Assembly (NCBI RefSeq): GCF_008923205.2
Contig: NZ_WBMS02000028.1
Location: forward strand, 46,931 to 110,930
From: Actinomadura physcomitrii
GTDB lineage: Bacteria > Actinomycetota > Actinomycetes > Streptosporangiales > Streptosporangiaceae
Direction: 5' to 3'
DNA length: 64,000 bases
The position numbers were made by a program, and so were the translations under genes. The notes below the pieces were generated by a model. That model ran no database searches, was not told the DNA's origin, and was given only the letters and a program-made list of their open reading frames with translations. Shown here piece after piece: positions 44,147-53,200 of the stretch (its first letter is position 1; every line of letters starts with the position of its first letter).

Positions 44147-44357
44147 GGTCGTGGCCTTCATCAGGATGGGTGTGGATGACTCTGGGAGGGACCCGAGCCC
44201 GGATGCGCGAATCTCGGAACGGTTCGGACGGGCACGCCGTGGCCCGCTACCAGCGCGCCAGGGCAGCCCAGAGCAGGCCGGTCGAGACGCCGTGGCCCGG
44301 AGTGCTCGACCGCCCGATCACCTGCTTGGGCCGAGCACGTCCGGCCTGTGGGTGGGC

Positions 44358-44597
44358 TCATTCGATTGCATCTCCCGCCCGCCATCGAGCGATGGTCTCG
44401 GCGAGAGCAGCCGCCGTCTCCCGTTCGACAAGCCGGCCACCGAGCATGGCCCACCAGTGCCTCGTCGCCTCTCCGTACCAGGCACACAAATGAGGAAATT
44501 GCTTCCTCAAGCGCTGCAGTAGGACTTGGCGTAGTTGCTCCGGTGGCGCCTCCGCGTCCGGAACCGCTGGCAGGTCGAACGAGGTGTCGTCCGGCAT
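44358..44597 (-). CDS. hypothetical small protein
   Basis: A 79-aa protein: LRQVLLQRLRKQFPHLCAWYGEATRHWWAMLGGRLVERETAAALAETI. The R-x-x-x-P-x-x-x-x-W-Y-G-x-x-T-x-x-W-W-A pattern matches a small family seen next to XRE regulators in actinomycetes, of unknown function. ATG 44597 has no clear ribosome-binding site, so the start is uncertain. It is divergent from the XRE-TPR gene at 44847. Confidence 0.6.
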   Translation of the reverse strand: MPDDTSFDLPAVPDAEAPPEQLRQVLLQRLRKQFPHLCAWYGEATRHWWAMLGGRLVERETAAALAETIARWRAGDAIE

Positions 44598-44846
44598 GGA
44601 AGGGAAGAGGCCGATCACGCCCGTCGCCGGGGCTCTGTGCCTCGCGACGCCAGGCGGCTCGACGCGGCGCTCGGGGCGGCCTGCGTTCGCCGAGGGTGGA
44701 TGCACGCGACCACTCCCTGCTCTGGTGACGATTGGGTCACCGTTAGTGAACTCGTGGCGGTCGTCGTGGCTCTAGCCGACAATGTTCGACAGCTGGCGAC
44801 ATCTTCACGTTCACCCAGCGGCTGGTAGGTGGCGAGGTGCACGCTC

Positions 44847-46073
44847 ATGGCCTATGAGACGACCCCACAGGTGCGAGCCCGGATGCGCCGTGCGCGGCGG
44901 GCACTGGGCTGGGACATATCGCGTATGGCGCAGGAATTGCGGGACGCCGCCGACCATCCGCACAAGATGCCGAGCATCCGCAGCCTGCGCCGCTATATCG
45001 AGCGCTGGGAGGAAGGCGATGTCGTCCGGATCACCGAGCGCTATCGCATCCTGTATGCCAGGGCACTGAACATGGACGAGGACGACCTGTTCCAGGACGG
45101 CCCCGAGCTTCCGGACCCGCCCAAGCCCAGCGCGGGAGATGTCGAGGCGATCCGGGGCATGCTGAGCGCACTCGTAACGTCCGACCGCCAGTTCGGAGGG
45201 ACGCGCATCCGCCGACAGGCCACCGACTACCTGACCCAGGTCATCGAGCCGCGGTTGCACGGCCACGCGCCTGACGCCGTGCGCCGGAGCCTGTTCGCCG
45301 TGTCCACCGAGTTCGCCATGCGCGTCTCGGCGATGAACCTGGACACCGATCGCCTCGACGCCTCGCTGATGCTGCTGGGCCGGGCCGCGAGCATGGCGAA
45401 CGAGTCCGGCGACCCGTCGTTGACCGCATGGGTGCTGTCACGCCGGGGCGAGCACGAGATGCACCAGGCCGCGCTGGCGACCAGGCCGGCACAGCAGGCC
45501 GGCTTCGTGCAGCAGGCGCTCGCCTACACCGAAGGCGCGGTCGGGATCGCCCGGGCCACGCCGCCGCTGAGCCGGGCGTTCCTGACCACGAAGGCGGCGC
45601 TCGCCTGGTCGCTCACCGGCGATCGCGCCCGAACTCAGCGGATTCTCGGCGACGTCTGGGACGCCTACCAGCGGGCCGGAAGCGCACAAGAACCAAGCTG
45701 GATGGGTGCTTACGGCTGGGGACACCTGCGGCATGAGGAGGCCCGCTGCTACGTGAACCTCGGCATGGGGCGCGACGCCGTCCGGTCCGCTGAGGAGAGC
45801 CTGTCGGTACGCGCGGACCCGCGTCCCCGCGCCTTCACCTTGGGCGTTCTCTCGATCGCCCACGCACAGAGCTTGGACATCGAACAGGCCTGCGCCCGAG
45901 GACACGAGATGCTGGCGCTGGCGTCGCAGATCTCCTCGCGGCGCGTCTGCGTCCGGGTCAACCAGATGCTCGCTGCACTCAAGCCCCACAAAGGCCACCC
46001 GGCTGTTGCCGGACTGCGCGAGGCTGCGCGGCCGGTGCTGGCGGCATGCTCCCAGGAAGGCCGGGAACGGTAG
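44847..46073 (+). CDS. XRE-family regulator with TPR-like domain
   Basis: A 408-aa regulator. The N-terminal HTH (VRARMRRARRALGWDISRMAQELRDAA, SIRSLRRYIERWEEGD) is followed by ~300 helical residues arranged as tetratricopeptide-like repeats. Such proteins sense a peptide or small signal and control neighbouring genes. ATG 44847 has GAGG 9 nt upstream. The next gene (APH-fold kinase) begins 5 nt after its stop, so they form an operon. Confidence 0.85.
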   Translation: MAYETTPQVRARMRRARRALGWDISRMAQELRDAADHPHKMPSIRSLRRYIERWEEGDVVRITERYRILYARALNMDEDDLFQDGPELPDPPKPSAGDVEAIRGMLSALVTSDRQFGGTRIRRQATDYLTQVIEPRLHGHAPDAVRRSLFAVSTEFAMRVSAMNLDTDRLDASLMLLGRAASMANESGDPSLTAWVLSRRGEHEMHQAALATRPAQQAGFVQQALAYTEGAVGIARATPPLSRAFLTTKAALAWSLTGDRARTQRILGDVWDAYQRAGSAQEPSWMGAYGWGHLRHEEARCYVNLGMGRDAVRSAEESLSVRADPRPRAFTLGVLSIAHAQSLDIEQACARGHEMLALASQISSRRVCVRVNQMLAALKPHKGHPAVAGLREAARPVLAACSQEGRER

Positions 46074-46078
46074 CCGCC

Positions 46079-47008
46079 ATGCAGGCACTGCCCAACGGCG
46101 TCCAGACGATAGTGCGAGCAGTCGCTGACCTGTGCGGCGCATCTGTGGACGACGCCCGCATGCTGCATGAACACAGCAACGCCGCCATCGCGCTGCCTGC
46201 GGCGCGACTACTTGTTCGAATTGCCGGCAGCCCCGAGGCGTTCGATCGGATCCGGCAATCGGTAGAAGTAACGCGATGGCTCGCGCAGCGCGACTTCCCG
46301 TGCGTAAAGCCGCACGACCTGCTCCCCTTCCGCGTCGAGGACCGCATCGTATCCGTGTGGCAACTCCTCGATGCCGTCGAAGAACCTCCGGGCACTGGCG
46401 CCGAACTGGGGCGCATATTGCGTGCTCTGCACGGGCAGCCCGCCCCTCCCTTGGAGTTGCGCCGGCTGACCGACCCGCTGGCAAGCGTTGCTTCCGCTAT
46501 CGAGCAACATCCGGACGGAATGACGCCGCAAGACCGGTCATGGCTGACGAACCGCATCGACGAACTGCGTAGCGCTTGGGCAACGCTAACTCCCCCGCTC
46601 AGCCCCGGCTTGATCCACGGCGACGCCCACTCCAACAACCTCATCCGACTTCGCAGCGGTGACATCGTCCTTGGCGACTGGGACCACGTCGCGCACGGCC
46701 CGCGCGAATGGGACTTGATCCAGCCGCACTACATGCGGCGGCACTTCAACCGACACAGCGAGCAAGAACTCCGCGAATTCACCGACACTTACGGATGGGA
46801 CGTCCGGTCGTGGGACGAATTCCCAACTCTGATCCAGGTCCGCGAGATCACCGGCTTGAGCCCCTACATCCGTAAGGCACCCGGACAAGACTGGGCTCGG
46901 GAGGAGGTAGCGCATCGGGTCGCCACCCTGCGCGATGAGGATTCCGCTGCTCTCTGGAACCCACCGCCCAACTCTGGGATACAGACGAAAGTCGTAGCCC
47001 CACAGTGA
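46079..47008 (+). CDS. aminoglycoside-phosphotransferase-fold kinase
   Basis: A 309-aa protein of the APH/choline kinase superfamily. The Brenner-type catalytic loop LIHGDAHSNNLI near residues 179-190 has the aspartate and asparagine; IVLGDWDHVAHGPREWDL has the metal-binding aspartate. VWQLLDAVEEPPGTGAELGRILRALH is the hinge region. It phosphorylates an unknown small molecule; drug resistance cannot be claimed. Co-transcribed with the XRE-TPR regulator upstream and followed by a strong terminator. Confidence 0.87.
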   Translation: MQALPNGVQTIVRAVADLCGASVDDARMLHEHSNAAIALPAARLLVRIAGSPEAFDRIRQSVEVTRWLAQRDFPCVKPHDLLPFRVEDRIVSVWQLLDAVEEPPGTGAELGRILRALHGQPAPPLELRRLTDPLASVASAIEQHPDGMTPQDRSWLTNRIDELRSAWATLTPPLSPGLIHGDAHSNNLIRLRSGDIVLGDWDHVAHGPREWDLIQPHYMRRHFNRHSEQELREFTDTYGWDVRSWDEFPTLIQVREITGLSPYIRKAPGQDWAREEVAHRVATLRDEDSAALWNPPPNSGIQTKVVAPQ

Positions 47009-47017
47009 CGAATCAGA

Positions 47018-47044
47018 CCCCGGAGCGGCAAGCTCCGGGGTCGT
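47018..47044 (+). terminator. terminator of the regulator-kinase operon
   Basis: GACCCCGGAGC pairs perfectly with GCTCCGGGGTC around a 5-nt loop and is followed by the T-rich GTTGTCGTT. It begins 10 nt after the kinase stop: a textbook intrinsic terminator. Confidence 0.9.
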
Positions 47045-47128
47045 TGTCGTTACGGAAGCCAGTCTTCTGTGACTGCTGGGACCGGAGGGACAGGCGCGCA
47101 GGAGCGCCCCGGCCCGACGGATCACGGG

Positions 47129-47722
47129 TCAGCGCCACCCGTGCGCGTCCGGCCGGTAGGGCCGGTAGGGCCTCGGTCCGGCGAACGGAGCCGGCGCCAC
47201 CAGACCATCTCCTGGCCAGAACGGCGCCCGCGCCACGAACGCTCGGACGTGCCCTTCCAATTCGCGCAGGCGCTCCATGCGGTCGGCGCCCCCATACTCG
47301 GTGCCCGTCCCGTCCGGGTGGTGCATCGTGAGCGTGGTGTGCGGGCCGCCGGCCAGCAGTGCCGCCGACACCTGCGGCAATCCCAGCGGCATCGCATCGC
47401 ACCGGTCGGCACGCGCGAGGGCCACCACGGCGTCGGTCACCCGTTCCCAATCACCTACTGCGCCCCACAGCCGACCGCCGTTCAGCTCGTAGGTCAGCGT
47501 CGAGAGCGGCACCACGCAACCGGCGCTGCGGCCGGGGAACTCGGTCAGGCACCGGTACATGCGGCCGCCGTCGGGCTGCGGCACCGACGGATGCAGGAGC
47601 GTGGCGGCGTGCACGATCGTGGCGTTGATCGGCACCGGGTGCCGTTCCTCCTCATAGGGCTCGTGCAACGTCAGCAGATACACCTCGACACACTCGCGAT
47701 CAGCATCATTCAGGCCGGTCAT
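47129..47722 (-). CDS. hypothetical protein
   Basis: A 197-aa soluble protein of unknown family with mixed alpha/beta character (VEVYLLTLHEPYEEE, TIVHAATLLHP, TLTYELNGGRLWGAVGDWERVTDAVVALARAD) and a Pro/Tyr/Arg-rich tail. ATG 47722 is selected; GTG 47731 is three codons upstream. Neither has a strong ribosome-binding site. No signal peptide or membrane helix. Confidence 0.62.
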   Translation of the reverse strand: MTGLNDADRECVEVYLLTLHEPYEEERHPVPINATIVHAATLLHPSVPQPDGGRMYRCLTEFPGRSAGCVVPLSTLTYELNGGRLWGAVGDWERVTDAVVALARADRCDAMPLGLPQVSAALLAGGPHTTLTMHHPDGTGTEYGGADRMERLRELEGHVRAFVARAPFWPGDGLVAPAPFAGPRPYRPYRPDAHGWR

Positions 47723-47860
47723 GCGCGGCACAGTAGCGGTCCAACACGCCTTCCGTTGGCCAGCCCCTTATAGACCCTCTCGGTGCGCTGTCCGCCATCC
47801 GCGCCGACTCTTATCGGTGTCTGCGCCGCGGCCGTCGTTGGCCGTCTCTATCTTCATGCC

Positions 47861-48382
47861 GTGACATCAGCTGCCGAGATGATCAGTGCTCAGGACCTGG
47901 CGGTCGCCGCCGACCACGGTCAGGTCTACATCTACTCCCACGTCGACTGGGGTGATGATCCAAATACCAGCCCGTACCTTGAAGCACTGGCCGACGCCAA
48001 GGACTCCAGGCGGTATGTAGGGGCCTCTCGGGGACTGGTCGATCTGATCACACCCGGTCAGTGGAACTGGAAGACCCCGATGCGAGTGGAAATCTGGACC
48101 GGTGAGCCACCGGCCGACACCAGCGAGTGGGACAACGAGGTCGACCTCGACTTCGACGCCCCGACCGGCGGCATCACCTTCGAGCCCTCTGGTGGCACCG
48201 AACACATCAGCGGCGCTTCCCTGCCGGCGGGGCGATACCGCATGCGAGTCTCCGGCCGCGGGTTCGGCGACCCGTCGACAAACACCCCCGCGGCCGACCA
48301 CTACCGCCTGCGACTGTGGCCACGGCTCCAGGACTCGCCGGCGGCTCTGCGCCGGAGCTGGCCGCACTGGGGAAGCCGCTAA
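47861..48382 (+). CDS. hypothetical protein
   Basis: A 173-aa acidic protein (DLAVAADHGQVYIYSHVDWGDD, EVDLDFDAPTGGITFEPSGGTEHIS, LPAGRYRMRVSGRGFG). The later part looks like an all-beta fold. Similar small proteins occur as scattered accessory genes in actinomycetes, function unknown. GTG 47861 and ATG 47879 are both possible starts; neither shows a clear ribosome-binding site. Confidence 0.6.
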   Translation: MTSAAEMISAQDLAVAADHGQVYIYSHVDWGDDPNTSPYLEALADAKDSRRYVGASRGLVDLITPGQWNWKTPMRVEIWTGEPPADTSEWDNEVDLDFDAPTGGITFEPSGGTEHISGASLPAGRYRMRVSGRGFGDPSTNTPAADHYRLRLWPRLQDSPAALRRSWPHWGSR

Positions 48383-48640
48383 GCAGCGACAGTCACAAGT
48401 CCGAGAGGCAGTCGGAGACGGCTCCGGGCTATCAAGTGGAAGATGATCTTGCTTAGCGTGGAATCCGGTGGTGCGGGGGGTTCGCATTGTCGCTGATCAA
48501 AGCGTTTCGTCAGTAGCCCACCGTCCCGGCTGAAGTTCCGAAGGGAGTCGGGGTAGGGCGAGCCCCATGTCCTGCTTGGCCTGGTGGCCCGTTCTGGCCT
48601 GCGGTATCAAGACGCGGCAGTCTGGCTAGAGGATCCATGC

Positions 48641-48994
48641 GTGAAGCTGTCGATGTTGCTCGCCCTCACTGGCCTGGCCGTCGTGGCCCTGGCGTTCATC
48701 CTCGGTCTCTGGCCGGTCCACTACACCGTGAACGGCGTCCCCTTCTCATGTGGTTCCGCGCTGCGGCCGCACCGAACCATGGACTCGTACACGCCGATCA
48801 ACGACATCGGCGGCCTGGTCGGACAAATGAATCAGGGCATCGACGCGTCATGTGACACGGCTCGCAGTACGCCGACCTTCCTTGCGCGGGTCGCCGGGTT
48901 CACTGGGATTGCTTTGTTGCTGGCGGCCGGAGCCGCACGCCGCTACAGAGTGACGATCAGCACTACAAGAGCGGCCAACGAAGACAACCGATGA
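48641..48994 (+). CDS. two-helix membrane protein
   Basis: A 117-aa protein. One hydrophobic helix at the N-terminus (LLALTGLAVVALAFILGLW), an extracytoplasmic loop of ~55 residues with two cysteines (FSCGSAL, DASCDTAR), and a second helix (VAGFTGIALLLAAGAA) form a hairpin topology. The cysteines could pair outside the membrane. GTG 48641 with AGAGGA 8 nt upstream is preferred over the longer GTG at 48584. Function unknown. Confidence 0.62.
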   Translation: MKLSMLLALTGLAVVALAFILGLWPVHYTVNGVPFSCGSALRPHRTMDSYTPINDIGGLVGQMNQGIDASCDTARSTPTFLARVAGFTGIALLLAAGAARRYRVTISTTRAANEDNR

Positions 48995-49381
48995 GCGCTC
49001 ACCGCAGCGGCCGGATCGCCCGATAGAAGTCGCCAGGCGACGAGGCTGCAGTCCGCTGCCCGCATCTGCGCTCGGCGCGCAGGACCGGCCCGATCCTGTG
49101 GGCAGCGCGCCCGGCTCCCAGAACGGGATCCGCCGGAGATCCTTTACCAAGGAATCTCGGGCTCGATGAACACGCAGGTCAGCGACGATCTGAGCACGTG
49201 AGCGGCTTTACCTGGCCGGCGTTGACGCTTGCCGCCGACCGTGTTCATGCAGGTCACAGTGGATCTGAACACTCCATGAGCACATCGTCAGCACCGCCTC
49301 CTGCTCATGGAGCGCTCATCCGGTGCTCACGCCCCCGAGGACACCTGACGCCATCGAATCGTCACGACCTTCGGGGGCGTC
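48995..49381. other. upstream region of the Tad-locus regulator-like gene
   Basis: 387 bp with no supported gene. The segment 49185-49300 repeats GAGCAC/CTCATGAGC-like words several times, and a long-range 10-bp stem (49329-49338 with 49371-49380) ends one base before the ATG at 49382. Confidence 0.45.
49329..49380 (+). promoter_or_regulatory. 5'-UTR hairpin ending at the start codon
   Basis: ACGCCCCCGA pairs perfectly with TCGGGGGCGT across a 32-nt loop. The 3' arm contains the only G-rich stretch near ATG 49382, so folding would hide the ribosome entry site. A regulatory role is inferred from position. Confidence 0.45.
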
Positions 49382-50176
49382 ATGACCAACCGCAAGAACC
49401 ACGACCAGAACCTCGCCGCTACGGCCGCGGGGGTGCGCACCGGACGGGCGCTCAACGTGGCGCAGCGTTCCTTCTACCTGCTGACGACGGGTCCGCGCCC
49501 GCTGGCCGTGGACGGGCAGGCAGTAGGGCACGGCCTGCCCGCCCGGACTGTGGATCTGGCTGAACTCCGAGAGCTGGTTCTGGCGCCGGACGCGTCCGAC
49601 GAGTTGAAGGACGCGGTCTGGCGCGTGCTCGTCCGTCGGGCTCGGGCTGGCGATCCGGCATGGGTGGTCGGGTGCGTCGGGGTGGCGATGCCGGGCCTGA
49701 AGAACACGGCCGCGCAGGTCATCCGAATCAGCCCGAGCCAGCTCATCGACGACATCGTGTCGGAGATGCTCACCGAGTTCGTCGCGCAGCTGGCGCGCGT
49801 CGATCTGGAGAGCCCGCACATCGTGGGCCGCCTGCTGAAGTGGGCGCGCAAGGGAGCCTTGCGCGCCCGATGCCGCGCGATGCGCGAGCTGCCCGCGGAC
49901 CCGTGCGAGCTGCCCGACCGCAGGGCCTTCACCGAGGTCGAGCCGGCCCTTCTGGTGTGGGACGCGGCTCGCCAAGGGGTCATCACCTCCGCGGATGCGG
50001 AACTCATCGTCACGACACGGCTGAAGGGCCGGTCCGTCCAGGACCTCGCGCAAGCCCAGGGCGTAGCGGCATGGCGGCTGTACACGGGCCGGCAGGCCGC
50101 CGAGGCCGAGCTCGCCGCCGCGATCAGGGCTGGGCGCGTCTCCGTGGAGACCATCGTTCCCAGCGCGGGGATGTGA
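49382..50176 (+). CDS. sigma-like/HTH regulatory protein
   Basis: A 264-aa protein. The middle (SQLIDDIVSEMLTEFVAQLARV, IVGRLLKWARKGALRARCRAMREL) is a helical block resembling sigma region 2-type helices. The C-terminal VITSADAELIVTTRLKGRSVQDLAQAQGVAAWRLYTGRQAAEAEL is a region-4-like helix-turn-helix. No strict sigma-70 signature is visible, so it may be a sigma-related regulator. It precedes the Tad-like pilus genes and is the best candidate for their control. Start ATG 49382 follows directly on a hairpin. Confidence 0.68.
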   Translation: MTNRKNHDQNLAATAAGVRTGRALNVAQRSFYLLTTGPRPLAVDGQAVGHGLPARTVDLAELRELVLAPDASDELKDAVWRVLVRRARAGDPAWVVGCVGVAMPGLKNTAAQVIRISPSQLIDDIVSEMLTEFVAQLARVDLESPHIVGRLLKWARKGALRARCRAMRELPADPCELPDRRAFTEVEPALLVWDAARQGVITSADAELIVTTRLKGRSVQDLAQAQGVAAWRLYTGRQAAEAELAAAIRAGRVSVETIVPSAGM

Positions 50177-50402
50177 TCCGAAGGCGTTCCCGAGGCCCCT
50201 TCACATCAAGGGCATATGGAGCAATTCGCGCCACAAGTCGCCAGATGTGGACTCAGATATACGGGGATTTACCCTCGCGACAGTGCGACTTGAAGAAGCG
50301 CTCCTTCATTCACCCTTACAATCGCTCGATGTCACAATCGTGGCGCCGCTCCAGCGGCCCGCGAGAGCGCATGCCGATGATCAAGGTTCGGGAGGTTGGG
50401 AC

Positions 50403-50951
50403 TTGCTCTGGATCGGTCGACAGATGGCAGCTCGGTTCTGCTGGATTGGCGCGGCAAGCGCCATCGTGCTCTTGTCCGGATGCAGCAGCCACCAGGAGGC
50501 CGTCGCCCTCCCATCGCCGACCGAACCCACAACAGCCGGAACGGCATCGGCCAGCGCTGATGAGAGGGCAGCGGAGTCGACTTACAAGAACTTCGTCGCA
50601 ATGCTCGACCGCGCGGACTCCCTGCCGAGCGATACGCGAAGGCAGCAACTCTCAACTCTGATGGCCGAGCCACAACTCTCGCGAGTCCTGAAACGCATCG
50701 ATGAGATGAAGAGGCAGCATCTCACCACCTACGGAAAAGTCATCCCGCACGTGACGAGTGTCGAAGTCGACGGCAACAATGCGACCATTCTCGACTGCCA
50801 GGACACCAGAAACGCAGGGCTCATCAATGCCGCCACGCACAAGAAAGTCAATCGCGGAATCAGAGAAGACCACACCAAGGCACTGCTCGTAAAAGGAAGC
50901 GACGGCAACTGGCGGGTCAGCAAGTCCATCGAACTCGGGGAAGGTTGCTGA
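50403..50951 (+). CDS. secreted lipoprotein, NTF2-like
   Basis: A 182-aa lipoprotein. After a short n-region comes FCWIGAASAIVLLSGCSS with the lipobox L-S-G-C, so it should be lipid-anchored outside the membrane. The mature part (AAESTYKNFVAMLDRADSL, IPHVTSVEVDGNNATILDCQD, ALLVKGSDGNWRVSKSIELGEG) reads like a helix-plus-curved-sheet NTF2-type fold. TTG 50403 is chosen: GGAGG lies 7 nt upstream and the n-region is then complete; ATG 50424 would leave almost none. It is followed 1 nt later by another exported protein. Confidence 0.78.
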   Translation: MLWIGRQMAARFCWIGAASAIVLLSGCSSHQEAVALPSPTEPTTAGTASASADERAAESTYKNFVAMLDRADSLPSDTRRQQLSTLMAEPQLSRVLKRIDEMKRQHLTTYGKVIPHVTSVEVDGNNATILDCQDTRNAGLINAATHKKVNRGIREDHTKALLVKGSDGNWRVSKSIELGEGC

Positions 50952-50952
50952 C

Positions 50953-51708
50953 TTGAATGCTGCTCTTCTCCTCTTCACGAGTGCCCTGACATCCCCTTTC
51001 GCGCCACCTCCTCAGGATCCGATTCCGCCGACGACCAACATCTACAGCTACAAGTTCGGAGCAAGTGACGACGGGAACGCTCCAAGTTTCGGTGGCTCGG
51101 AGCCGAAATCCAGCCACCACCCGGTCGAGGAATCAGACCAGATGGAATCGCACGACTGCCGCACGCTGAGCGACAACGTCCAGGTCTGCGAGCCGGCGCG
51201 ACCGCACGGGAGCGGTAGGAGACACGGTCCATCGCCGGCACAGTTGGCGTTGGCGAAGTGGGCTCGAATGCCGATTCCGGCGCCAGTGGTGCGTACGGCT
51301 CCGCCTCGTGGGCGCCACGGGTTGGTGGGCTTACCGGAATGGTTCTGGGTGACGAACTGGCATCCGTTGAACGGCCGCGTTTCTGCTCGTGGCGTTTGGG
51401 TCGAGGTGACCGCCCGGCCGCGGAGCATGACCGTCGACCCGGGTAACGGCGAGCCGGCCGTCCGCTGCTCTGGGCGCGGTACCGCCTATGACAAGGCGCG
51501 TCCGGCCGCGTCCCAGCGCACGAACTGCTCCTACACCTTTTCGCGGTCGTCGCTGCACGAGCCCGGCCATGCGTATCGGGTGCGGGTGACGGTGACCTGG
51601 GGCGGAACGTGGCGGGGTTCAGACGGGTCGGGTGGTGTGCTGCCGCCCTTGAGCCGGTCGACCACATTCCGGTTGCGAGTCGCCGAAGCGCAGGCGCTGT
51701 ATGGATGA
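50953..51708 (+). CDS. secreted protein of the Tad locus
   Basis: A 251-aa exported protein. TTG 50953 has GGGGAAGG about 8 nt upstream, followed by a short hydrophobic leader (AALLLFTSALTSPFAPPP). The region after ~110 (LGLPEWFWVTNWHPL-like, VWVEVTARPRSMTVDPGNGE, NCSYTFSRSSLHEPGHAYRVRVTVTWGGTW) is an all-beta domain with two cysteines, of a type commonly encoded beside actinomycete SAF/CpaE/CpaF genes. Role unknown, perhaps pilus assembly on the outer face. Its stop overlaps the SAF gene start. Confidence 0.75.
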   Translation: MNAALLLFTSALTSPFAPPPQDPIPPTTNIYSYKFGASDDGNAPSFGGSEPKSSHHPVEESDQMESHDCRTLSDNVQVCEPARPHGSGRRHGPSPAQLALAKWARMPIPAPVVRTAPPRGRHGLVGLPEWFWVTNWHPLNGRVSARGVWVEVTARPRSMTVDPGNGEPAVRCSGRGTAYDKARPAASQRTNCSYTFSRSSLHEPGHAYRVRVTVTWGGTWRGSDGSGGVLPPLSRSTTFRLRVAEAQALYG

Positions 51709-52418
51709 GGAGTGCTGTGAAGGCGAGTACGAGGACGCTGGACAAGCCGAGGTTGCCGAAGGAGTCAGGCGGCCGGACGCAGGTGCCGTCGAGGCGGCTG
51801 GCGCGTCAACGTCGGCCGGGATGGATCGCCTTCGGGGTCTCGCTCGTGGTAATCGCCGTGATCGCGAACGTCTACCTGGTAGAGGCGTCCGGGAACCGGG
51901 TCGCGGTGGTGCGGCTTGCGCGCGACGTCCCGATGAACCGCCAGATCGCCAAAGCCGATCTGGCCGTGACCAAGGTGGCGGTGGACTCCACCGTCGCGAC
52001 GGTTCCGGGCCACCAGCTCGGAGAGGTCGTCGGTCGCCGGGCGGCGGTCGGCCTGCGGAAGGGATCGCTGCTGGCCGCCACGCAGCTCGCCGCAGGTCAG
52101 AGCCCGCCGTCTGGGAAGGCACTGGTGACCGTCCCGCTGAAGTCGGGCACGGTACCGCCTGGGCTGGCGCCGGGCTGGCAGGTCCGGGTGGTGTTCACGA
52201 CCGGGTCCCAGGACCAGCCTTCGGAGGAGGCCAGTGCGCAAAGCCGTCAGGTGACCAGGCTCCGGGACGTCCCCGCAGTGGTGGACCAGGTGGACGGGCC
52301 GGACGAGCAGGGCGCGATGTCGGTGTCACTTCAGGTGAACGACTCCGATAGCTCCGCGGTGGCCCGCCAAGCGGCGGCCGGGCTCGTCGTACTCGTCGTG
52401 ACCGGAAGGAACGGGTGA
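51705..52418 (+). CDS. cpaB: SAF-domain protein, CpaB/RcpC-like
   Basis: A 237-aa membrane-anchored protein. Basic N-terminus, one helix (WIAFGVSLVVIAVIANVYLVEA, ~35-57), then a SAF domain (VVRLARDVPMNRQIAKADLAVTKV, LGEVVGRRAAVGLRKGSLLAATQLA) and a second beta-rich part (LVTVPLKSGTVPPGLAPG). The layout matches CpaB/RcpC proteins that support Flp pilus export. ATG 51705 overlaps the upstream stop (ATGA); GTG 51717 with GAGGAG 4 nt ahead is an alternative. Confidence 0.82.
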   Translation: MRSAVKASTRTLDKPRLPKESGGRTQVPSRRLARQRRPGWIAFGVSLVVIAVIANVYLVEASGNRVAVVRLARDVPMNRQIAKADLAVTKVAVDSTVATVPGHQLGEVVGRRAAVGLRKGSLLAATQLAAGQSPPSGKALVTVPLKSGTVPPGLAPGWQVRVVFTTGSQDQPSEEASAQSRQVTRLRDVPAVVDQVDGPDEQGAMSVSLQVNDSDSSAVARQAAAGLVVLVVTGRNG

Positions 52419-53200
52419 AGGTGGCCCTGTACTGCGTGATCTCACCTGGTGGATCCCCAGGGGCCACGACCACGGCGCTGGGTTTGTCCTTGACATGGCC
52501 TGGCCGGGTGCTCCTGGCCGAATGCGATCCGATGGGCCGGCGGGTCCTGCCCGGCTTCATGGCCGACCGCATGCGCCAGCCTGCGGGACCTGGGCTGCTG
52601 GGGCTGGCGATGGCCGTCGGCACGGGATCCGGACCCGTTCCGCTCGAGGAGTACGTCGTGCCGATCGTGGACGACGACCGGGTCGAGCTGCTGCACGGTG
52701 TCCGCGATCCGCGGCACGGGGCGCGTTTGGAGTCGCTGTGGCCCCGGCTGGCCGAAGCGGCGGCTGCTCGGGACGGCGACGTTGTCGCGGACTTGGGGCA
52801 GATCGGCGGAACGGACACACCGACCGAGATGCTGCGAGCTGCTGACGGGATCGTCATGGTGCTGAAGCCCACGCTCTCTCAGGTCGACGCGGCCGCACCA
52901 CGGCTGGACGCGCTGAAGGAATTGCCAAGCGACCGCAAGACAGTGGGACTGTGCCTGATCGCGGACGGCCCCTACGATGCCGCTGAGGTCGAGCGGGCTC
53001 TTGGCGTTCCGGTGCTGGGCGAGCTCCCGTACTCGCCGGCGCACGCTCGTGTCCTTTCCGATGGCGCACGGCCGCGCTGGTCCTTCGAGGGTTCCCTGCT
53101 CATGCGCCTGTTGGGCCGCCTTGGCCGGCGGATGCGCTCGTCCACCGCTGAGGGTGTTCCAGGGAAGGCCGTCCCGGCGGTTACGGGAGGGCGCCAGTGA
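52415..53200 (+). CDS. cpaE: CpaE/MinD-like ATPase
   Basis: A 261-aa P-loop protein of the MinD/ParA type. A deviant Walker A (SPGGSPGATTTALGL) lacks the usual lysine pattern; LLAECDPMG is the switch-like strand, and DVVADLGQIGG and VMVLKPTLSQVDAA follow. In Tad systems this protein localises the machinery. The missing P-loop lysines suggest weak or no ATP hydrolysis. GTG 52415 overlaps the upstream TGA, with GGAAGGA ~5 nt before. The receiver domain of CpaE is absent. Confidence 0.82.
   Translation: MKVALYCVISPGGSPGATTTALGLSLTWPGRVLLAECDPMGRRVLPGFMADRMRQPAGPGLLGLAMAVGTGSGPVPLEEYVVPIVDDDRVELLHGVRDPRHGARLESLWPRLAEAAAARDGDVVADLGQIGGTDTPTEMLRAADGIVMVLKPTLSQVDAAAPRLDALKELPSDRKTVGLCLIADGPYDAAEVERALGVPVLGELPYSPAHARVLSDGARPRWSFEGSLLMRLLGRLGRRMRSSTAEGVPGKAVPAVTGGRQ

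Noticed and set aside
15178-51000. Second copy of the tRNA-Lys 3' end (attR)
   Set aside because: Looked for the T-arm/acceptor sequence by eye and did not find it; it may be short, diverged or outside the window, so no att feature is listed.
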